A stretch of 64,000 nucleotides of DNA from Streptomyces sp. A2-16 (GCF_018128905.1 NZ_CP063808.1:8742001-8806000), one strand, 5' to 3'; counted from the stretch's first letter, positions 15,460-24,923 are shown. Made by a program: numbers and translations. Notes: generated by a model from the letters alone, not told the origin.

Positions 15460-17657
15460 CCGACCGGCCTCCGCTCGTCGCTCTCACTGCGTGCCCGCTG
15501 CCTCGGCACCGGTCCGCCCGGTGCCTCGACGACCCCCGTGCGGCGCAGCTTCTGCCAGCGCAGCCGGCCCCCGGTGAGGGCCGTGATCCAGGACTGGAGC
15601 AGCACGACGTACATGAGCTGGCGGTAGAGGATCTGCTGCAGGGGCAGCGAGATCAGATGGGTCATGCGTTCGCGGTCCAGGCGGAACGCGTAGGCCGCGC
15701 AGACCAGCTGGATCGCGAGGACGCCCAGCCAGGCCACGATCGTCTTCTCGGTCGGGCCGAACACGACACCGTAGAGCAGGAACACGTCGATCAGGGGGGC
15801 CAGCAGGGGGGCCACGACCATGAACAGGGAGACCAGGGGCAGGCCGACGCGGCCGAAGCGGCCCGAGGGGCCCCGTTCCACCAGCGCCTTGCGGTGCTTC
15901 CAGATCGCCTGCATGGTGCCGTACGACCACCGGTAGCGCTGCGACCAGAGCTGCTGGACCGACTCCGGTGCCTCCGTCCAGGCGCGCGCCTTCTCGGCGT
16001 AGACCACGCGCCAGCCGTCCCGGTGCATGGCCATGGTGATGTCGGTGTCCTCGGCGAGCGTGTCGTCGCTCATGCCGCCGACGCGTTCCAGGGCGGACCG
16101 GCGGAAGGCTCCGACGGCGCCCGGGATCGTCGGCATGCAGCGCAGGATGTCGTACATCCGGCGGTCGAGGTTGAAGCCCATCACGTACTCGATGTGCTGC
16201 CAGGCCCCGATGAGCGAATCCCGGTTGCCGACCTTGGCGTTGCCGGCGACGGCGCCGACGCGCGGGTCGCCGAAGGGCTGGACCAGTTCGCGGACCGTGG
16301 ACGGCTCGAAGACGGTGTCGCCGTCCATCATCACGACGATGTCGTAACGGGCGTTCGCCAGACCGCGGTTGAGCGCGGCGGGCTTGCCCGCGTTGAGCTG
16401 GCGCACGACCCGGACGTTCGGCAGGCCCATCGCCTCGACGATCCGGGCGGTGCCGTCGCTGGAACCGTCGTCGATGACGAGCACCTCGATGGGGTGCTCG
16501 CTCGCCATCAGGGAACGCACGGTGTTCTCGATGCACTTGGCCTCGTTGTACGCCGGGACCAGCACCGACACGGGCTCGACGACCGGCTCTCCCCAGCGGA
16601 AGTCCTTGCGGCGCACCCGGCGGGCGTGGACGCCCGAGAGCAGCAGCATGAGGACGAAGCGGCCGATGACCAGGGAGCCGATGATCGAGAGGCCGACGAC
16701 GAGGACGTCGGTGATGTGCTCGGAGGCCTGGACCAGGAAGATCCACGCCTTGCCCTTCCACAGCTCGGGCCCGGCGACCGTGGTGTGCGCGCTGGGTGAA
16801 TCGAGGGCCTCGGTGAGGTTGTCGAACTCGTAGCCCTTGTCGCCCATCTCCGGCAGGAACCGGTCGAGGGCCTGGACCGTCTGGTGGCGGTCGCCGCCGG
16901 AGTCGTGCATCAGCACGATCGCGCCCTTGCCGTTCTTCGGCGTGGCGTTGCTGATGATCTTCTGGACGCCGGGCTTCTGCCAGTCCTCGCTGTCGGTGTT
17001 GTTGACGACGGTGATGTAGCCGCGGGTGCCGATGTACTCGGTGACCGGCCAGGACTTGTTGTCCATGGCGTCGGCGAAGGAGGAGTACGGCGGACGGAAG
17101 AGCGAGGTGCGGATGCCCGCCGCGCCGGCGAGGGCGAGCTGGTTCTGGGAGAGCTCCCAGTCGATGCGCTTCTTCGACTGGAAGGACAGGTCGGGGTGGT
17201 TGAAGGTGTGCAGGCCGATCTCGTGGCCCTCGTCGACCATGCGCTTGACCAGGTCCGGGTAGCGGGAGGCCATGGTGCCGGTGACGAAGAAGACGGCGTG
17301 CGCGTCGTGCTTCTTCAGGACGTCCAGGACCTTCGGGGTCCAGGTCGGGTCGGGGCCGTCGTCGAAGGTGAGGACGAGCCTGTGGTCCGGCATCTTCAGG
17401 CTGGTGGCCTTGCCGCTGCGGGTGTCGATCACCGGCCCGCCGTCGATGATCTTCTCCGGCACCTTGTCCGAGGAGGCCTCGGCCTGGATGCGGTGGTCGG
17501 CGAGGATCTCGCTGTGGACGTAGCCGCGCAGCATCAGCATCGCCATCAGGGCGACGAGGATGAGCACGGGCAGCAGCAGGCGCATGGGCAGGCGACGGCG
17601 CCTGGAGCCGTCGGGGGCTCCTGGTGCGGTCCCCGGGCGGCGGGTGCGGGATGCCAT
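15456..17657 (-). CDS. matB: Bifunctional polysaccharide deacetylase / GT2 synthase (MatB-like)
   Basis: A 733-residue inner-membrane fusion. One span lies at residues 24-43. An extracytoplasmic NodB deacetylase domain follows at about 90-285, with TFDDGPDP (97-104), metal-binding HxxxH (His150, His154), RPPYS (188-192) and LMHD (249-252). A second span near 305-340 returns the chain to the cytoplasm. The GT2 synthase domain (about 360-600) shows DDGSSDG, MMDGD (444-447), an AEDTD motif and QRYRW, as in processive cellulose/PNAG-type synthases, and C-terminal spans follow. Synthesis and N-deacetylation of a beta-linked GlcNAc polymer is inferred. I recall S. coelicolor/S. lividans MatB having this layout and driving pellet aggregation. 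ATG at 17657 overlaps the preceding stop by one base. Confidence 0.85.
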   Translation of the reverse strand: MASRTRRPGTAPGAPDGSRRRRLPMRLLLPVLILVALMAMLMLRGYVHSEILADHRIQAEASSDKVPEKIIDGGPVIDTRSGKATSLKMPDHRLVLTFDDGPDPTWTPKVLDVLKKHDAHAVFFVTGTMASRYPDLVKRMVDEGHEIGLHTFNHPDLSFQSKKRIDWELSQNQLALAGAAGIRTSLFRPPYSSFADAMDNKSWPVTEYIGTRGYITVVNNTDSEDWQKPGVQKIISNATPKNGKGAIVLMHDSGGDRHQTVQALDRFLPEMGDKGYEFDNLTEALDSPSAHTTVAGPELWKGKAWIFLVQASEHITDVLVVGLSIIGSLVIGRFVLMLLLSGVHARRVRRKDFRWGEPVVEPVSVLVPAYNEAKCIENTVRSLMASEHPIEVLVIDDGSSDGTARIVEAMGLPNVRVVRQLNAGKPAALNRGLANARYDIVVMMDGDTVFEPSTVRELVQPFGDPRVGAVAGNAKVGNRDSLIGAWQHIEYVMGFNLDRRMYDILRCMPTIPGAVGAFRRSALERVGGMSDDTLAEDTDITMAMHRDGWRVVYAEKARAWTEAPESVQQLWSQRYRWSYGTMQAIWKHRKALVERGPSGRFGRVGLPLVSLFMVVAPLLAPLIDVFLLYGVVFGPTEKTIVAWLGVLAIQLVCAAYAFRLDRERMTHLISLPLQQILYRQLMYVVLLQSWITALTGGRLRWQKLRRTGVVEAPGGPVPRQRARSESDERRPVG

Positions 17658-18994
17658 CAGAGGATGTTCTCCGGGGACGGGGAGGAGAGCGGGGCGCCGG
17701 ACGGCGCGGGGGCCGAGGTGCCGGAGGTCTCCGACGCGATGGGCGAGGGCTCGGCCGGCCCGTTGGCGACCGTGCCGGGGCCGGCGCTGTCGCCGCCCGT
17801 GGTCTGGGTCGGGGCGACCGACGGGTCGGGGCTGGTGGTGACGGGCGGGGTGACGGAGGGGCTGGGCGGCGGGGTGGCCGACTGGGTCGGCTGGGTCGAC
17901 GGGTCGGCGCTGGCCGACGGGTTGCCGCCCGGCTTGGTGGCGGTCGCCGAGGGGGCGCCGGACACGCCCGAGCTGCCCGGGCTCACGGTGGCTCCGGGCG
18001 CGGTACCACTGACACCGGGCGCCGGGGTCACCCCGCCGCTGACCGTCGGGGTGGTCCCCGGGATCACCCCCGTGGGGACGGAGGACTCGGCGGACTCGGC
18101 CGGCATGGGGCTGGAGTCGACCTTCCCGGCCGGGGCGTCGTCCTTCGGGCCGGTCACGGGGAGCCAGGGCGCGTTGGAGTTGCCGGACAGCAGGGTGACG
18201 ACGATGACGACGGCGTAGACCGCGCAGGCCAGGCCCACGGCGATGCCGATCCGGCGGAAGCGGCGGCTGCGGCGGCCCGACTCGTCGACGAAGACGGGGC
18301 CGTCGGAGCCCTCGGAGCCGCTGTCGCCCGCAGGGCCGCCGCCCTCGATACGGCCGTCGCCGTTCATGCTGATCGCGTCGAGCTGGACGGTCACCTCGTG
18401 CGGGTCGTGGGTGTGCCCGCCACCGCTGCCGGACTCGTCCCACGGGTCGCGTACGACGGCTCTGCGGCCGGCCGGTTCGAGGACGTCGTCCCCGCGGTCC
18501 GCCCTCGGAGCCCCCGGGAAGTCCCGGTCGCCGCTCTCCCCGGACAGCACCTCGGTGCGCTCGGGCGTCGGTTCGGGCCCTTCGGACGCGACGGAGCCGG
18601 CGGACTCGGCCGAGTTGACGGATCCGGCGGACACGGCCGAGCCGAAGGAGTCACCGGACGCGGCCGAAGCGGACGCGCCATCGGACGCGGCCGAAGCGGC
18701 CGGTCCCGCAGACGCGGTCGAGCCGGAGCGGCGTTTCGACGGAGCCGCCCCGAAGAAGTCCACGGCCGGCTCTCCACTCACTCCGGCCCCACCACTCGCG
18801 CCGCTGCCTCCGGCCGAGCGACTGCTTCCGGCAGAGCCGGTGCCTCCGGGAGAGCCGGCCGCCTTAACGGCTCCGCTCGCTCCGGTTTCCGGGAACGTCT
18901 GCGTCGCGCCCCCCGTTGTCGCCATGTCCTGGGTGCCTGATGCGACCTCGGGCCATTCCGGTTGGGCTTCTTCTCGCCACTTTTTCACGCGCAC
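17657..18994 (-). CDS. matA: Single-span Ser/Ala/Pro-rich membrane protein (MatA position)
   Basis: A 445-residue protein of low complexity. Residues 1-240 are cytoplasmic, rich in Ser, Gly and Ala. One membrane span lies near 250-270 (IGIAVGLACAVYAVVIVVTLL). The outside tail of about 175 residues is Pro/Ser/Thr-rich. No catalytic motif was seen. GTG at 18994 was chosen because GGGGGG lies 10 bases upstream; a second GTG at 18988 is possible, and the longer frame to 19141 runs into the intergenic region. The stop overlaps the next ATG (TGATG). Its place as first gene of the operon matches MatA. That symbol rests on gene order and topology, so it is tentative. It may be a scaffold or wall-spanning partner of the synthase. 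Confidence 0.65.
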   Translation of the reverse strand: MRVKKWREEAQPEWPEVASGTQDMATTGGATQTFPETGASGAVKAAGSPGGTGSAGSSRSAGGSGASGGAGVSGEPAVDFFGAAPSKRRSGSTASAGPAASAASDGASASAASGDSFGSAVSAGSVNSAESAGSVASEGPEPTPERTEVLSGESGDRDFPGAPRADRGDDVLEPAGRRAVVRDPWDESGSGGGHTHDPHEVTVQLDAISMNGDGRIEGGGPAGDSGSEGSDGPVFVDESGRRSRRFRRIGIAVGLACAVYAVVIVVTLLSGNSNAPWLPVTGPKDDAPAGKVDSSPMPAESAESSVPTGVIPGTTPTVSGGVTPAPGVSGTAPGATVSPGSSGVSGAPSATATKPGGNPSASADPSTQPTQSATPPPSPSVTPPVTTSPDPSVAPTQTTGGDSAGPGTVANGPAEPSPIASETSGTSAPAPSGAPLSSPSPENIL

Positions 18995-19144
18995 GCAAAT
19001 CCCCCCACGGGCTGTTCTGGGCGCGTTTCGACCTTGAGCACACGTCGGCTGAACCGGGCCCCCACCCGGTCCGAGCGCCCCCCTTACCACACCGTGCTCA
19101 GGCCACGAATGTAGCGCACACGGAGGATGCGTGTTTGCCACGTG

Positions 19145-20140
19145 TCATTTGTGGATGTTCATATCGGGCTCATCGGTGGCTGGAATCCATCCATCGACGG
19201 GCCGATGAAGCCAGCCATGTTCGACGGAGAGTTCGATTGCGGCTCGCCGGAGCGCGTCAAAAGCGGGGTGCACCAGACCCTTGCGCCACACCAGCGACAC
19301 CGGCGACAGCGGCACCGGCTCGACCAGCGGACGCAGCACGGTAGCGGGCATGGCCGGAAAGTCCACGACCGCGAGAATGGGGTTGCGGGTCTTCGCCATG
19401 ATGCGCCGGAACTCCTCGTCGCCGATCGCGAGCGGGGCCGGCGGGGCGATCCGGATGCCCCGTCCTTCGAACAGCCGACGAGCGAGATCGGTCCATTCCG
19501 GAGTGCGGGGATTTCCGGCCCCGGCGTAGACGGTCTCGCCCTCCAGGGCGGCGAGCGGCACCCGCTCCAGGCAGGCGAGCCGGTGGTCCTCGGGCAGGAC
19601 GACAGCCATGGGCTCGTAGCGCACGGGCTGGTGGCCAAGGCCGGCCCGCAAGGCCGGGGCCAGACCGGTGAACCGGCCGAAGGACGCGTCGAGGCGACCG
19701 GCCAGCAGCTCCCCCGCCGCGCCGGTCAGCCCGCTCTCGTAGCGGGCCATCAGCTCCTGCTCAGGGGCGAGTTCCCGGGCCCGCAGCAGCACGGCACGGG
19801 CGGTGGCCTGGTCGGGGAAGTTCAGGTCCACGAGCAGGGGGCGGGCCTCGGCGAAGGCGGCGAGCAGCTCGTCCTGGGCGTCCAGGGCCCGGCGGGCGTA
19901 CGGCACCAGCCGCTCACCGTCGACGGTGAGCGCGACCTGCCGGGTGGTGCGCACGAACAGCTCGGTGCCGAGCTCCCGTTCCAGCCGCCGTACATCGCGG
20001 CTGAGGGCCTGCTGGGCGACGTAGAGCCGGGCCGCCGCGCGCGTGAAGTGCAGTTCGTCGGCGACGACGAGGAAGGCGCGCAGGAGACGAGGGTCGATGT
20101 GGTGGCCGTGGGGGCCGGGGCTCGGGCTGGGCACGGACAT
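19145..20140 (-). CDS. LysR-family transcriptional regulator
   Basis: A 331-residue LysR-type regulator. The winged helix at about 15-75 reads LLRAFLVVADELHFTRAAARLYVAQQALSR, then RRLERELGTELFVRTTRQVALTVDGE. The rest is the co-inducer domain. It lies 83 bases from the divergent MFS transporter gene, the classic arrangement in which the regulator controls the neighbouring exporter and itself. It also lies 150 bases upstream of the matAB-like operon on the same strand, so read-through or control of that operon is possible. The inducer is unknown. Start ATG at 20140. Confidence 0.85.
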   Translation of the reverse strand: MSVPSPSPGPHGHHIDPRLLRAFLVVADELHFTRAAARLYVAQQALSRDVRRLERELGTELFVRTTRQVALTVDGERLVPYARRALDAQDELLAAFAEARPLLVDLNFPDQATARAVLLRARELAPEQELMARYESGLTGAAGELLAGRLDASFGRFTGLAPALRAGLGHQPVRYEPMAVVLPEDHRLACLERVPLAALEGETVYAGAGNPRTPEWTDLARRLFEGRGIRIAPPAPLAIGDEEFRRIMAKTRNPILAVVDFPAMPATVLRPLVEPVPLSPVSLVWRKGLVHPAFDALRRAAIELSVEHGWLHRPVDGWIPATDEPDMNIHK

Positions 20141-20223
20141 CGGGCGAACTTACAACACAGGTGCGTGAATCGGTGCGGAGAAGGTGTTGGACCCCTTGAT
20201 CGTCTCCACGCGACGGTAGGAGC

Positions 20224-21507
20224 ATGCCGCAACCCGACCGACCGCTGCTGTTCACCACGACCGCCGACGCACTCGTCGTGGTCGATTTCGGCCCCAGAGG
20301 CGCCGCCCGCGCCCCCGGCCCCTACCGCCGTCTTCTCGCCACCCCCGGAGCCCGCGCGTTCACCATCGGGAATCTCCTCGCCCGGCTCCCCATGGGCATG
20401 TTCAGCGTCAGCGCGGTCGTCATGATCGCCGGGACGCGTGGGTCGTACGCCCTCGCCGGCGCCGTCGTCGCGGCCGGACTGGCGGCCACCGCGGTCGTCG
20501 CGCCGTGGACCGCGCGGCTCGTCGACCGTCATGGACAGGCCAAGATCGCCGTACCGGCCACGGTGCTGGCCGCGCTCGGCTCGCTCGCCCTGCTGCTGTG
20601 CGTCCGCCTCGGAGCGCCCGCCTGGACGCTCTTCGTGTCGTACGCCGCCACCGCCACGACCCCCAACCTCGGCGGCATGTCCCGCGCCCGCTGGGCCCAC
20701 CTCCTCGCCGGCGACGAGAGGTCGCTGCATGTCGCGAACTCCTTCGAGCAGGCCGTGGACGAGGCGTGCTTCATGCTGGGCCCGGTCCTCGCGGCCTTCC
20801 TGTGCACGGCGTTGTTCCCGGAGGCGGGCACGCTGGCCGGGGTGGTGCTGCTGGTGACGGGCGCGCTGGTGTTCGCGGCTCAGCGTTCGACGGAGCCGCC
20901 GGTGCACCGGCACGGCCTCGCGAAGTCGCCGTTCCGCGCGCCCGGCATCCCGCCCCTGCTCGCCGTCTGCCTCGCCATGGGTGCCGTCTTCGGCTCGATG
21001 GAGGTCGTCACCATCGCCTTCGCCGACGCGCAGGGGCACCGTTCGGCGGCGGGGGTCGTGCTCGCGCTGCAGGCGGCCGGTTCGTGCGCGGCGGGGCTGG
21101 CGTACGGGGCGGTGCGACGGACGGGGTCCGCCGAGGACCGGTACGTGTGGTGCGTCGCCGCCATGACGGCCCTGCTGACGCTTCCCCTGCTGGCCGCTTC
21201 CCTCACCGGCTCCCTGCTCGCCCTGGCGGCCGCGCTGCTGGTCGCCGGGATGGCGACGGCCCCGACGATGGTCACCGGGATGACCCTGGTCCAGCGGCGC
21301 ACTCCGCCGGGCCGGCTCAACGAGGGCATGACCCTCGCGGTGACCGGTCTGCTCGGCGGAATCGCCTGCGGCAGCGCGGCCGGCGGCTGGACGGCGGAGC
21401 ACGTGTCGCCGGTGGCGGGCTTCGGCGTCCCGGTCACCGCGGCCGCGACGGCCCTGATGATCGCGCTCACCTGCACGAAACCCGCACGGCCACGCCCCGC
21501 GCTCTGA
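20224..21507 (+). CDS. MFS transporter
   Basis: A 427-residue polytopic membrane protein of the major facilitator superfamily, with about twelve spans beginning near residue 38 (ARAFTIGNLLARLPMGMFSVSAVVMIAG). The loop VDRHGQAKI after span 2 is a variant of the MFS motif A. The N-terminal 35 residues are soluble. GGTAGGAG sits just upstream of the ATG. Divergent from a LysR gene, it probably exports a small molecule sensed by that regulator; the substrate cannot be deduced. Confidence 0.8.
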   Translation: MPQPDRPLLFTTTADALVVVDFGPRGAARAPGPYRRLLATPGARAFTIGNLLARLPMGMFSVSAVVMIAGTRGSYALAGAVVAAGLAATAVVAPWTARLVDRHGQAKIAVPATVLAALGSLALLLCVRLGAPAWTLFVSYAATATTPNLGGMSRARWAHLLAGDERSLHVANSFEQAVDEACFMLGPVLAAFLCTALFPEAGTLAGVVLLVTGALVFAAQRSTEPPVHRHGLAKSPFRAPGIPPLLAVCLAMGAVFGSMEVVTIAFADAQGHRSAAGVVLALQAAGSCAAGLAYGAVRRTGSAEDRYVWCVAAMTALLTLPLLAASLTGSLLALAAALLVAGMATAPTMVTGMTLVQRRTPPGRLNEGMTLAVTGLLGGIACGSAAGGWTAEHVSPVAGFGVPVTAAATALMIALTCTKPARPRPAL

Positions 21508-21735
21508 CGGCCCCACCCTGCCGGGCCCGCCCGGAGCTACGCGACCGGCGGCCGTACGCCCAGAGCACGTCCCCCGGCGGCCGTACGCCGGAGCACATCC
21601 CCCGGCAGCGGACCGCCCCCAGCCGGCCAATGCCCCAGCCCGCAGCCCCCGCCACAGCACCCGCGCGGCAGCGCCGATCCCCCCGCTCGCGACACCCCAG
21701 TCGTCGAACCGCTTCACCTGATCCTGCATAACCCA

Positions 21736-21765
21736 TTGACGACCCTTGAAGGGGGCACATACGTT
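21736..21765 (+). promoter_or_regulatory. Candidate promoter of the xyloside/glucoside operon
   Basis: TTGACG at 21736-21741 is a good -35 box. A -10-like CATACG/TACGTT lies around 21758-21765 (spacer 16 to 18). The first operator palindrome begins only a few bases downstream, where a bound repressor would block initiation. Placement of the -10 is uncertain. Confidence 0.45.
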
Positions 21766-21770
21766 CCTTC

Positions 21771-21817
21771 GTCGAAGCGCTTCGACAGGGGTCGTCGAAT
21801 CGAGTCGATTCGACGAC
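21771..21817. promoter_or_regulatory. Paired perfect palindromes, likely LacI-type operators
   Basis: Two perfect palindromes lie side by side. The first is GTCGAAGCGCTTCGAC (21771-21786), 16 bp with the central CG typical of LacI-family sites. The second is a 27-bp palindrome (21791-21817), half-site GTCGTCGAATCGA on each side of a central G. Both share the TCGAA/TTCGA core. They sit between the candidate promoter and the first gene of an operon that ends with its own LacI-family regulator (27186), the most likely binder. Confidence 0.75.
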
Positions 21818-21868
21818 TCCTGCGCGGCGCCCGGCCCGAAGCACCATCCGACTCCCCGGAGGTACGGG

Positions 21869-23161
21869 ATGTTGACGGCACGAAGGCGTGCGGTGGCGAC
21901 GGCGGCGGTCCTGACCGGATCGCTGCTGATGACCTCCTGCGGAGGCTCCGACAGCGGGTCCTCCGACGGGAAGACACTGCGGCTGTGGCACTACGAGGGC
22001 CCGAGCAGCGCGATGGGCATCGCCTGGAAGGAGGCCATCAAGGAGTTCGAGGCCACGCACCCCGGGGTGAAGGTGGAGTTCGAGGAGAAGAGCTTCGACC
22101 AGATCCAGAAGACCGCCCCGATGGTCCTCAACTCCTCGGACGCGCCCGATCTCATGGAGTACAACAAGGGCAACGCGACCGCGGGCCTGCTCTCCAAGCA
22201 GGGCCTGCTCACCGACCTCACGCAGGAGGCCGCCAAGCGCGGCTGGGACAAGAAGCTCAGCCCCAGCGTCCGTACGACCAGCCTCTACGACACCAACGGC
22301 GTGATGGGCTCCGGCAAGTGGTTCGGCATCCCGAACTACGCCGAGTACACGCTGGTCTACTACAACAAGGACCTCTTCAAGAAGTACGGCATCGCCGAGC
22401 CGAAGACGTTCGACGAACTGACCGCCGCGATGGACACCTTCGTCGAGAACAAGGTCACCCCCCTCGCCAACGGCGGCGCCGCCTATCCCGCCCAGCAGTA
22501 CCTCTACCAACTGGCGCTGTCGAAGGCCGACCGCTCCTGGGTCGACGCGTACCAGCTCTACAAGGGCAGGACCGACTTCCACGACGCGGCCTGGACCTAC
22601 GGCGCCGAGACCTTCGCCGACTGGGTCAGGAAGGGCTACTTCAGCAAGACCTCCAGCGGCCAGAACGAGGAGGCCGCCGGGGTCTCCTTCACCTCCGGCA
22701 AGGCACCGATCCTGTTCTCCGGCACCTGGTGGTACGGCCGCTTCAAGACGGACAGCAAGTTCGACTGGGGCACCTTCCGCTGGCCCGGCTCGAAGCTCAC
22801 CCTCGGCTCCGGCGGCAACCTCTGGGTCGTGCCGCAGGGTTCGAAGAACAAGGACCTCGCCTACGACTTCATCGACATCACCATGTCGAAGAAGATCCAG
22901 AACCTGCTCGGCAACTCCGGTGGTGTCCCGGTCGCGGCGGACGCCTCCGCCATCACCGACCCCCAGTCCAAGACCCTGATCGAGAACTTCAACGCCCTCT
23001 CGGAGAACGACGGCCTGGCCTTCTACCCCGACTGGCCGGTCCCCGGGTTCTACGACGTCCTCGTCTCCGGGACCCAGAAGCTGATCACCGGCAGCGAGAA
23101 GCCCGACGGCTACCTCGACGACCTCCAGGACGCCTACGACAAGGGCGCGCCGAAGCAATGA
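21869..23161 (+). CDS. Sugar ABC transporter solute-binding lipoprotein
   Basis: A 430-residue extracellular lipoprotein (solute-binding protein family 1). The signal peptide ends in the lipobox LLMTSC with the lipidated Cys near residue 25, followed by GGSDSGSS. The fold signature KTLRLWHYEG, WKEAIKEFEATHPGVKVEFEE and YAEYTLVYYNKDLFKKYGI is typical of oligosaccharide binders. ATG at 21869 has GGAGG 6 bases upstream; upstream frames run through the operators and are rejected. The stop overlaps the next start (ATGA). Clustered with a GH31 alpha-xylosidase, it probably captures alpha-xylosyl or alpha-glucosyl oligosaccharides. That substrate is inferred. Confidence 0.9.
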   Translation: MLTARRRAVATAAVLTGSLLMTSCGGSDSGSSDGKTLRLWHYEGPSSAMGIAWKEAIKEFEATHPGVKVEFEEKSFDQIQKTAPMVLNSSDAPDLMEYNKGNATAGLLSKQGLLTDLTQEAAKRGWDKKLSPSVRTTSLYDTNGVMGSGKWFGIPNYAEYTLVYYNKDLFKKYGIAEPKTFDELTAAMDTFVENKVTPLANGGAAYPAQQYLYQLALSKADRSWVDAYQLYKGRTDFHDAAWTYGAETFADWVRKGYFSKTSSGQNEEAAGVSFTSGKAPILFSGTWWYGRFKTDSKFDWGTFRWPGSKLTLGSGGNLWVVPQGSKNKDLAYDFIDITMSKKIQNLLGNSGGVPVAADASAITDPQSKTLIENFNALSENDGLAFYPDWPVPGFYDVLVSGTQKLITGSEKPDGYLDDLQDAYDKGAPKQ

Positions 23162-24102
23162 CGGTGACCGTCGAACGCGGTGCGCGGGCGGTCGGCAAGG
23201 GCAGCGCCCCCCGGCCCCCGCGCCGCCCCCGCGACTCCTACGCCCTCTTCCTCCTGCCGGGCGCCCTCGCCTTCGCCGCGATCATCGTCCTGCCGTTCGT
23301 GATGAACACGTATGTGAGCTTCACGGACTGGCAGGGCGTGGGCTCCCCCGAGTGGTCCGGGCTCGCCAACTACCGCGAGCTGATGGACGACGCGGAGTTC
23401 TGGGCGTCCTTCCGGCACAGCCTGTTCATGGTCGTGGCGATGGCGGCGATCCCCACGGCTCTGGGACTCGTCCTCGCCGCCGCCCTGTTCGACTACGTCG
23501 GCAGGCACTTCGGCACCCGGATCGCCGCCGTCCTGCGCGCCTGCTTCTACCTGCCCCAGGTCCTGCCGATCGCGGTCGCCGGCATCGTCTGGAGCTGGAT
23601 CCTCGCCCCGGACAACGGCTCCCTCAACGCGCTCCTCAAGGCGATCGGCCTCGGCTCCTGGCAGCAGGACTGGCTGGGCGACCCCGACCTCGCCCTCTAC
23701 AGCGTCATGGGCGTCATGGTCTGGGTCCAACTCGGCTTCCCGCTGGTCGTCTTCATGGCCGGCCTGCAACGCGTCGACCCCCAGCTGCACGAGGCGGCCG
23801 AGCTGGACGGCGCCGGCTGGTGGCGCCGCTTCTGGCACATCACGCTGCCGCAGATCCGCCCGGAGATCTACGTCGTCCTGACCTGGTGCTCGATCGCCGC
23901 GCTCAAGGTCTTCGGCGCGGTGTACGTCCTGACCAAGGGCGGACCCGGCGGCGCCACGAACGTGCCGTCCTACTTCTCCTTCACCACGTTCTTCGAGAAG
24001 ACGCAGGTCGGCTACGGCGCCGCGATCTCCACCGTGCTGACGGTGATCATCCTGGCGCTCTCCCTGATCGGTCTGCGGCTCCAGGAGAGGACCGACGCAT
24101 GA
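23158..24102 (+). CDS. Sugar ABC transporter permease (MalF type)
   Basis: A 314-residue inner-membrane permease with six spans (the first near 27-50). The EAA loop that docks the ATPase reads LHEAAELDGAGWWRRFWHITLP, near residues 218-240. The start ATG overlaps the upstream stop and the stop overlaps the next start (ATGA both times), so the importer genes are translationally coupled. No ATPase gene is present in the operon; in Streptomyces such importers use the shared ATPase MsiK, which is the likely energiser here. Confidence 0.9.
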   Translation: MTVTVERGARAVGKGSAPRPPRRPRDSYALFLLPGALAFAAIIVLPFVMNTYVSFTDWQGVGSPEWSGLANYRELMDDAEFWASFRHSLFMVVAMAAIPTALGLVLAAALFDYVGRHFGTRIAAVLRACFYLPQVLPIAVAGIVWSWILAPDNGSLNALLKAIGLGSWQQDWLGDPDLALYSVMGVMVWVQLGFPLVVFMAGLQRVDPQLHEAAELDGAGWWRRFWHITLPQIRPEIYVVLTWCSIAALKVFGAVYVLTKGGPGGATNVPSYFSFTTFFEKTQVGYGAAISTVLTVIILALSLIGLRLQERTDA

Positions 24103-24923
24103 CCACCGCCCTGCGCCGCTACCCGGTGCTGATCGCCCTGTGCCTCGCGGCCCTGTTCATGGTCGTGCCGTTCCTCGTCGTCACGGTCAACGCGTTCAAG
24201 TCCCCCGCGGAGTACGCCCAGAACGGCCCCCTCAGCCTCCCCGACGGCCTCTACACGCAGGGCATCAAGGACTTCTGGGAGCGCGTCGACTTCGGCCGGA
24301 AGCTGGCCAACTCGGTCCTGATCAGCGGCTCGGTGGCGGTGCTCGCCGTGGTCCTGTCGGTCCTCAACGCCTACGCGATCGGCATCGGCCGCATCAAGGG
24401 CCGCACCTGGGTCCTCGCCTTCTTCGTGCTGGCGAACATGCTGCCGCAGGAGGCGCTGGTCTACCCGGTCTACTACCTGAGCAAGGAAGTCGGCCTCTAC
24501 GACACCAGGCTGAGCGTGATCATCGTGTTCACGGTGATCCAGGCGGCCTTCGGCACGTATCTGCTGGCCTCGGTGCTCGGCCAGTTCCCCCGCGAGATCC
24601 TCGAGGCGGCCCGCATCGACGGCGCGAACAAGTGGCAGGTCCTGTGGCGGATCGTCGTCCCCGTCAGCCGCCCCACCCTCGGGGTGCTGCTGGTCTTCTT
24701 CTTCATCTGGACCTGGAACGAGTTCCTGCTCCCCCTGGTCATGCTGATCTCCAACGACAACCAGACGGTGTCCGTCGCCCTCGGCGTCCTCCAGGGCCAG
24801 CGCCTGATGGACGCCACGATGACCAACGCGGCCGCCCTGCTCGGGGTGCTCCCCGCGATCGTGTTCTTCCTCGTCTTCCAGCGAACTCTCACCCGCGGTA
24901 TCGCCGTGGGTGCCGTGAAGTAA
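24099..24923 (+). CDS. Sugar ABC transporter permease (MalG type)
   Basis: A 274-residue membrane permease, the second half of the channel. It has six spans and the EAA loop FPREILEAARIDGANKWQVLWRIVVP near residues 163-190. It ends in the typical RGIAVGAVK. ATG at 24099 overlaps the upstream stop. The next gene starts 13 bases after its stop, so the transporter and the glycosidase are one transcript. Confidence 0.9.
   Translation: MTTALRRYPVLIALCLAALFMVVPFLVVTVNAFKSPAEYAQNGPLSLPDGLYTQGIKDFWERVDFGRKLANSVLISGSVAVLAVVLSVLNAYAIGIGRIKGRTWVLAFFVLANMLPQEALVYPVYYLSKEVGLYDTRLSVIIVFTVIQAAFGTYLLASVLGQFPREILEAARIDGANKWQVLWRIVVPVSRPTLGVLLVFFFIWTWNEFLLPLVMLISNDNQTVSVALGVLQGQRLMDATMTNAAALLGVLPAIVFFLVFQRTLTRGIAVGAVK

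Noticed and set aside
17658..18443. Upstream extension of the MatB-like frame to 995 residues
   Set aside because: It overlaps the preceding membrane protein gene out of frame. The TGATG overlap at 17657 gives a natural start.
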